Source: JAENVU01 sp031430375
GTDB taxonomy: Bacteria > Actinomycetota > Acidimicrobiia > IMCC26256 > JAENVU01
Assembly: GCA_031430375.1 (NCBI GenBank)
Contig: JANPBJ010000050.1
Location: forward strand, 1-9,468
Length of the DNA: 9,468 nucleotides
Direction of reading: 5' to 3'
A program made the translations under genes and the position numbers. Under the pieces are notes generated by a model. That model was given only the letters and a program-made list of their open reading frames with translations, searched no databases and was not told where the DNA came from. The first letter of the stretch is position 1. The number at the start of each line of letters is the position of its first letter. Shown here piece by piece: positions 5,739 to 9,468 of this stretch.

Positions 5739-6644
5739 TCAGGAGCCGGTGACGGTGAGGGCGCCGTTGGTGGCAAGCGCCTCCGGCAGCGCGTCGCCGC
5801 ACCCGCAGAACGGATCGGTCCGGCCGACCGCGTCCAGTACGGGTGATCGACTGGTCGGTGGGCGGATCGAGACGATGCTGACGAGCGCGTTCACAACCCG
5901 TTCGTCCCATTGCGCCCCGGCATGTTCGCGCAGGATCGCGCACGCCTTGTCGGATCCCATGCCGTCACGGTATTGACGGTGATTGGCCATCGCGTCGAAC
6001 GCGTCGCAGGCACTCACTATTCGAGCTGCGAGCGGGACTGCGTCACCCCGGATCTGGTCGGGGTAGCCGCGCCCGTCGACGTGCTCGTGGTGGCCGCGGA
6101 CGATCGGCGCGATGCACGCGAGCACCGAAGACTCCAGCACGATCCGTTCGCCGGCAACGGTGTGGCCGCGCATAATTGCGAACTCGGCGTCGTCGGGGCG
6201 GCCGGGTTTCTTGAGGATGGCATCGGGAATCTCGAGTTTCCCGACGTCGTGGAGCAATGCGGCCAGCGCCAATGTGCGGAGCTCCGGCGCGGAAAGGTGG
6301 AGCCGCTCGCCTACGCGGAGCGCAAGTTCTGCGGTGCGGACTACGTGGTCGCGAGTGATCGGGTCCTTCGCCTCGAGCAGACCCACGTAGCGATGGACAA
6401 GCGGATCGAGCCCGATCTCGAAGGCGCTCAGCGGTTCATGAATCGTGAGGGGTCGAATGATGTCGCGCATCACGGTGCCCCGCCGGTACGCCACGCACGC
6501 GCCGATGGTGGTCGCCAGCACTCCGAAGATGTCGAAGGCGTGGGCGAGCCAGAAGCCCGTGGTGAAGGGAGCCCGACCGATCCACACCAGGCTCGACGCG
6601 CCGATCATTGCGAGTCCCACCGAGACTGCGAACGACGCTCTAGA
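5739..6644 (-). pseudogene. HD-GYP phosphodiesterase, C-terminal fragment (gene split by IS481 element)
   Basis: This is the catalytic half of a cyclic-di-GMP phosphodiesterase cut from its membrane domain by the insertion at 6645-7721. From the GTG at 6620 it reads 293 residues: two hydrophobic segments (about 1-15 and 24-45), a linker, then the HD-GYP domain with His92, the HD pair His124-Asp125 (LLHDVGK), His153, HHEHVDGRGYPD (177-188) and Asp206. These are the expected metal-binding and signature residues, so the domain looks intact. The C-terminus carries an FCGCGD motif. The frame stays open upstream of the GTG through the target duplication and into the IS end. Whether the fragment is still expressed, for example from the GTG at 6620 or an IS promoter, cannot be told. 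The matching N-terminal fragment is 7722-8333, and the DoxX-like gene follows 85 bp downstream. Confidence 0.88.
6639..6644. repeat. Target-site duplication, left copy
   Basis: TCTAGA directly flanks the left IS end; the right copy is ACTAGA at 7722-7727. Five of six bases agree. Either one base has changed, or the duplication is CTAGA (5 bp) with one extra base belonging to the right IS end. Confidence 0.65.
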
Positions 6645-6669
6645 TGTACTCGGCCATGAGGTTGGTGAC
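6645..6669 (+). repeat. IS left terminal inverted repeat
   Basis: This 25-bp end matches the reverse complement of 7697-7721 at 22 positions; the three mismatches are at repeat positions 12, 14 and 16. Confidence 0.9.
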
Positions 6670-6683
6670 GGTTTGACGTAAGG

Positions 6684-6738
6684 CGAAGACCTCCAGTGCA
6701 GTGGAGATAGCCGTCTTCACCAACACCGGAGGTCTTCG
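6684..6738 (+). promoter_or_regulatory. Inverted repeat that can mask the transposase start
   Basis: CGAAGACCTCC (6684-6694) is perfectly complementary to GGAGGTCTTCG (6728-6738), an 11-bp stem that would bury the Shine-Dalgarno and the first base of the GTG start. A competing pairing exists: GAAGAC (6685-6690) with GTCTTC (6713-6718), continued by CTCCA (6691-6695) with TGGAG (6702-6706), which leaves the Shine-Dalgarno free. Regulation by either structure is inference. Confidence 0.55.
6728..6732 (+). promoter_or_regulatory. Shine-Dalgarno of the transposase
   Basis: GGAGG lies 5 nt before GTG 6738. It decides the GTG start and is embedded in the masking inverted repeat. Confidence 0.7.
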
Positions 6739-7709
6739 TGTTTCACCGTAACGCTCGTTTGACGTTTCATGGTCGTCGTCTGCTGGTCCAGCGAGACCGC
6801 GAGGAAGGGATGCCGGTCGCCCACGCGGCCAAAACGATGGGCGTGTCTCGTCAGTGCGCGCATCGTTGGGTCAACCGGTTCGATGTGGAGGGCGAGGCCG
6901 GTTTGTGGGACCGGTCGTCTCGGCCCCATACGTCACCGACTCGGACCAGTCCCGAGGTCGAAGCCCGCGTCCTGGCGGCTCGGGTCGAGCAGCGTCGCGG
7001 TCCGGATTGGCTCGGCCCTGAGCTGGGTGTCCCGGCTCGGACCGTGACCAGGATCTTGCGTCGCCATGAGGTGCCCCGCTTGTGTGAGTGCGACCCGTTG
7101 ACCGGAGCTGTGGTCCGCGCGTCGAAGACCACCACGATCCGTTACGAACGAGACCGGCCCGGCGAGCTGGTCCACATGGACGTCAAGAAGATCGGGCGGA
7201 TCCCCGACGGTGGCGGTTGGCGCGCCCACGGCCGAAAGAGGGGATCCACCGCAGTCAAGAAGAAGGCTCGGATCGGATACGACTACATCCATTCGGTCGT
7301 CGATGACCACAGCCGATTCGCGTACTCCGAGATCCTCGCTGATGAGAAAGGCGCGACCTGTTCAGAGTTCTTCGCTCGCGCTCTCGAAGGGTTCGCCGGC
7401 CATGGGATCACCGTCGAAGAAGTCATGACCGACAACCACTGGAGCTACACGCGATCAATCGCGTTCGCCGAGCTCCTCGCCGCATCAAAGATCAAACACC
7501 GGCGGATCCGACCGCACTGCCCGTGGCAGAACGGGAAAGTCGAACGCTTCAACCGGACCCTGCAAACCGAGTGGGCATACCGACACGTCTTCACCACCAA
7601 CCACGAACGCAGCACCGCGTTTGCACCCTGGCTCGAGGACTACAACAATCGTCGGCGCCACAGCGCCATCGGAGGCCACCCACCGATCAGCCGACTGTCA
7701 CCAACGTGA
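6738..7709 (+). CDS. IS481-family transposase
   Basis: This 323-residue, full-length transposase starts at GTG behind GGAGG. The N-terminal part is a helix-turn-helix (about 24-58: PVAHAAKTMGVSRQCAHRWVNRF) followed by the GLWDRSSRPH stretch usual in IS481 proteins. The rve/RNase H-like catalytic core supplies the DDE triad: Asp148 (HMDVKKIG), Asp232 (MTDNHWSY) and Glu269 (NGKVERFNRT), with 36 residues between the last two. The C-terminus, WLEDYNNRRRHSAIGGHPPISRL, is also typical. It would cut and rejoin the element's ends. No frameshift or missing catalytic residue is seen, so it may be active. It runs against the disrupted HD-GYP gene. Confidence 0.95.
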   Translation: MFHRNARLTFHGRRLLVQRDREEGMPVAHAAKTMGVSRQCAHRWVNRFDVEGEAGLWDRSSRPHTSPTRTSPEVEARVLAARVEQRRGPDWLGPELGVPARTVTRILRRHEVPRLCECDPLTGAVVRASKTTTIRYERDRPGELVHMDVKKIGRIPDGGGWRAHGRKRGSTAVKKKARIGYDYIHSVVDDHSRFAYSEILADEKGATCSEFFARALEGFAGHGITVEEVMTDNHWSYTRSIAFAELLAASKIKHRRIRPHCPWQNGKVERFNRTLQTEWAYRHVFTTNHERSTAFAPWLEDYNNRRRHSAIGGHPPISRLSPT

Positions 7710-7721
7710 CGGCCGAGTACA
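7697..7721 (-). repeat. IS right terminal inverted repeat
   Basis: This is the inverted partner of 6645-6669 and ends in ACA. It overlaps the last codons and stop of the transposase gene. Confidence 0.9.
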
Positions 7722-7727
7722 ACTAGA
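7722..7727. repeat. Target-site duplication, right copy
   Basis: ACTAGA abuts the right IS end and differs from the left copy TCTAGA at its first base. Confidence 0.65.
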
Positions 7728-8333
7728 TCGGCTAATCCAGGCCAAGCGCAACTGCCGAGCCGACAGGAGTCCACACACCGACAAGGACGCGACGGCGGCG
7801 CCGATCGCGACGGGACTACTCATCTTGGGAAACGGGAGCAGCGAGGGATGGACGAGTAACGCCGTCGCGAGGCCGAGCGAGGCCGTCAGATGGATTCCCA
7901 CGAACGATCGCCAATTGCGCAGGGTTGCCTTCCCGATCGCCGATCGTGGCGCGACGAGAGGGAGGAGGGCCAGACTCGCGACCGGGAGCGCCCAGAAGAT
8001 CGACGACATCGTTGCGTCGTTGGGTCCGTAGATGATGCCGGGCACGGTGATCCCATGGACGAGCGGCAGTGCGGATATAGCCATGGCAAAGGCGCCGAGC
8101 AGTCCGACCTCGGCAAGGTCACCTCGAGCTGCGACCACGACGACCGCGGCTGATGACACCACACACAGCGAGGCTGCGACCACGACGATCCAAAAGAGTG
8201 CGGTCGGACTCACCCACAACGGTGTGGTCCCGGGCAGCACCGATGCAGTGACCTGGAGTCCGACCACCGCGCAGCAGACGGCGATCCATTCGCCCAGCCA
8301 GGACCGGCGCTTGGAGTCGTTCAACACTGTCAT
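7722..8333 (-). pseudogene. HD-GYP phosphodiesterase, N-terminal membrane fragment (gene split by IS481 element)
   Basis: From ATG 8333 this encodes 204 native residues, then 7 codons of IS sequence and a stop at 7698-7700. It is almost entirely hydrophobic, with about six membrane segments (near 15-33, 44-68, 77-95, 110-128, 147-163 and 173-192) and the loop LPLVHGITVPGIIYGPND (89-106), resembling the membrane sensor modules in front of actinobacterial HD-GYP domains. Deleting the IS and one target copy makes the frame continue ...ISRS-S/R-ASFAVSVGL... into 6638-5739, giving a 503-residue protein with about eight membrane segments and a cytosolic HD-GYP domain. Without that domain this fragment cannot be a phosphodiesterase. 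It is divergent from the biotinyl-protein gene, and no clear promoter is seen. Confidence 0.85.
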
Positions 8334-8423
8334 GACTCACCATCGACACAGCTCGGGTGGGGGTTGAACCTTGATCCGTTCCGGTGTCGATCCGCGGGAA
8401 GGACTGGTTTCGGCGCGGGCGGT

Positions 8424-8429
8424 TACTGT
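8424..8429 (+). promoter_or_regulatory. Candidate -10 element of the biotinyl-protein/crotonase pair (leaderless)
   Basis: TACTGT fits TANNNT and ends 6 nt before ATG 8436, so the transcript could begin at the start codon. No Shine-Dalgarno is present and no good -35 is seen. Confidence 0.4.
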
Positions 8430-8435
8430 GCGGCC

Positions 8436-8654
8436 ATGGCTGAGATTCGCGCGGAGATCACTGCAAACGTGTGGCAAGTGGTGGCTGAGGTTGGAACGAT
8501 GGTCGCGGAAGGCGATGAGATCTGCATCCTCGAATCGATGAAGATGGAGATCCCCGTGATCACCGAAGTTCCGGGCGTGCTCCGCGAGCTGCTCGTGGTC
8601 CCCGAGCAAGTGGTCCACGAGGGTGACCTCATCGCCATCATTGACGAGTCGTGA
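8436..8654 (+). CDS. Free-standing biotinyl carrier protein (TB7.3-like)
   Basis: This 72-residue protein is a single biotinyl/lipoyl-attachment domain. The ESMKMEIPV motif (33-41) places Lys36 as the biotinylated lysine, and the two half-hairpins around it (VWQVVAEVGTMVAEGDEI and VLRELLVVPEQVVHEGDLIAII) are both present. Size and sequence closely resemble the mycobacterial biotinylated protein TB7.3. It should carry biotin between a biotin carboxylase and a carboxyltransferase; the subunit at 2897-4486 is a possible partner, but no biotin carboxylase or biotin ligase is in the window. The alternative longer start (8364) adds a tail not seen in the family, so ATG 8436 is preferred. The last codons overlap the crotonase gene by 4 nt. 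Confidence 0.92.
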   Translation: MAEIRAEITANVWQVVAEVGTMVAEGDEICILESMKMEIPVITEVPGVLRELLVVPEQVVHEGDLIAIIDES

Positions 8655-9424
8655 TTCGCTGGGAAGAACCGGCCCCGCATGTGGGCCTGGCGATCCTGGA
8701 TCGCCAGGAACGTCGCAATGCCTTGAACTCCGAACTGTGCGATGACCTGCGCGGTCATGTGGAACGTTCGCATCATCTTCGGGCCGTGGTCATCGCCGGC
8801 GAGGGTTCCTCGTTCTGCGCCGGTGCCGACATCGTGCGACGAACCGCAGACCACGGCGGGCTCCAGCATGGTGGTACCGACTCGTTCCGCCCGGCGTTCG
8901 AGTTGTTGCTCGACGCGATTGAGGCTCACCCGGCCCCGGTGATCGCCGCGATCCACGGCTACGCGCTCGGTGCGGGGACCCAGCTCGTGGTGGCGTGCGA
9001 CTTCCGCGTGGCCGGGCCCGGGGCGATCTTTGGGATTCCGGCATCAAAGCTGGGCATTGTCTTGAGCGCGGCCAACGTTCGTCGCCTCGCACTGCTGATC
9101 GGGCACACGGCGGCCCGCGACCTGCTGGTGACGAGTCGACAACTTGACCGCGACGAAGCCGATCGGATCGGACTCGTGACCCGACGGGTCGAGGATGTGC
9201 GCGCCGAGGCGATCGCGTTTGCGTCGACGATTGCCGCGCTGGCTCCGATCACCGTGCAAGGCCACAAGCGTGCACTGAATCTCGTGAATGCGGCGACGAC
9301 GCTCGACGCCGATGCGCTGGCGGAGATCCGAGCCCTCGAGGAGTCAGCGTTCGTCAGTGAGGATTTACAAGAGGGTCTTGCCGCGTTCGCCGAGAAGCGC
9401 GCGCCAGACTTCCAAGGCCGCTAA
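8651..9424 (+). CDS. Enoyl-CoA hydratase/isomerase (crotonase)-superfamily protein lacking both canonical catalytic Glu
   Basis: This 257-residue crotonase-fold protein starts at GTG within the overlap GTGA with the biotinyl-protein stop, indicating translational coupling. Family landmarks are RRNALNSEL (21-29), the first oxyanion segment GSSFCAGAD (52-60), and PVIAAIHGYALGAGTQLVVACDFRVA (96-121). Then come FGIPASKLGI (127-136) and the C-terminal helices ending FAEKRAPDF. Compared with rat mitochondrial enoyl-CoA hydratase, Glu144 aligns with Gln111, Glu164 with Ala131, and the oxyanion Gly141 with Ala108. Classical hydration therefore looks unlikely; an isomerase, hydrolase, decarboxylase-like or non-catalytic acyl-CoA-binding role is possible. 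The gene is complete; 44 bp remain after its stop, in which I see nothing. Confidence 0.9.
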   Translation: MIRWEEPAPHVGLAILDRQERRNALNSELCDDLRGHVERSHHLRAVVIAGEGSSFCAGADIVRRTADHGGLQHGGTDSFRPAFELLLDAIEAHPAPVIAAIHGYALGAGTQLVVACDFRVAGPGAIFGIPASKLGIVLSAANVRRLALLIGHTAARDLLVTSRQLDRDEADRIGLVTRRVEDVRAEAIAFASTIAALAPITVQGHKRALNLVNAATTLDADALAEIRALEESAFVSEDLQEGLAAFAEKRAPDFQGR

Positions 9425-9468
9425 CTCGTCGAGCGGTCTGGCGTCGGATCGGCGCGCGGTCCGTCTCG

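Larger units (their letters stand above)
6645..7721 (+). mobile_element. IS481-family insertion sequence, 1077 bp
   Basis: The element is bounded by 25-bp terminal inverted repeats starting TGTACTCGGCC (22 of 25 bases match) and by a 5-6 bp target duplication. It encodes one intact DDE transposase on the plus strand, whose stop lies inside the right repeat. Size, TGT ends and transposase type agree with IS481. It sits in reverse orientation inside an HD-GYP gene and appears complete. Confidence 0.92.

Noticed and set aside
5654..5776. Longer N-terminus of the DoxX-like protein from 5776
   Set aside because: It would overlap the HD-GYP 3' end by 38 bp and add a Pro/Ser/Arg-rich tail; ATG 5653 has a well-placed -10-like hexamer.
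6673..6678. TTGACG near the left IS end as a -35 box for the transposase
   Set aside because: No acceptable -10 hexamer lies 16-19 nt downstream, so a complete promoter cannot be supported.
8364..8435. Longer start of the biotinyl protein at 8364
   Set aside because: The extra 24 residues are not part of the compact biotinyl domain and TB7.3-like proteins start at the MAEIRAEI-type sequence; 8364-8435 also holds the likely promoter.
1..9468. CRISPR array, tRNA or rRNA
   Set aside because: No regularly spaced repeats, cloverleaf-like segments or conserved rRNA sequence were seen on reading both strands.

Overview
The window is high-GC DNA with densely packed genes, short or absent 5' leaders, a DUF222/13E12-type HNH gene and a tiny TB7.3-like biotinyl protein. 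Together these point to an actinobacterium; I favour an Acidimicrobiia-like lineage, but no rRNA or marker gene is present to settle it. I see no tRNA, rRNA or CRISPR.

Layout. 1-930 (-) is the N-terminal part of a DUF222/HNH (13E12-type) gene that runs off the left edge. Its promoter (-35 at 996-1001, -10 at 972-977) carries a perfect 16-bp palindrome in the spacer that resembles an actinobacterial LexA (SOS) box. 1082-1372 (+) is a small unrecognised ORF, convergent with an SDR oxidoreductase (1374-2150, -). Divergent from the SDR, 2195-2830 (+) is the highlight: a thyroxine-deiodinase-like, thioredoxin-fold selenoprotein. Its in-frame TGA (2438-2440) is read as selenocysteine 82 and is followed by a bacterial-type SECIS hairpin. 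Ordinary gene calling breaks it into two short pieces. Downstream is an acyl-CoA carboxylase carboxyltransferase subunit (2897-4486, +, TTG start behind a strong Shine-Dalgarno). A DoxX-like membrane protein (4685-5653, -) follows in convergent orientation.

5739-8333 (-) is one gene for a membrane-anchored HD-GYP cyclic-di-GMP phosphodiesterase, split by an IS481-family element (6645-7721, transposase on +). Removing the element and one copy of the 6-bp target duplication restores an uninterrupted 503-residue frame. The IS has 25-bp terminal inverted repeats and a potential hairpin that hides the transposase ribosome binding site and start.

8436-8654 and 8651-9424 (+) form a translationally coupled pair: a free-standing biotinyl carrier protein and a crotonase-fold protein that lacks both canonical hydratase glutamates.

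How they fit together: the carboxyltransferase and the biotinyl protein could be parts of an acyl-CoA carboxylase whose biotin carboxylase lies elsewhere, and the crotonase-like protein belongs to the same acyl-CoA theme. The selenoprotein implies SelA/SelB/SelC/SelD elsewhere in the genome. Several starts have a TANNNT hexamer 6-8 nt upstream, suggesting leaderless transcription.
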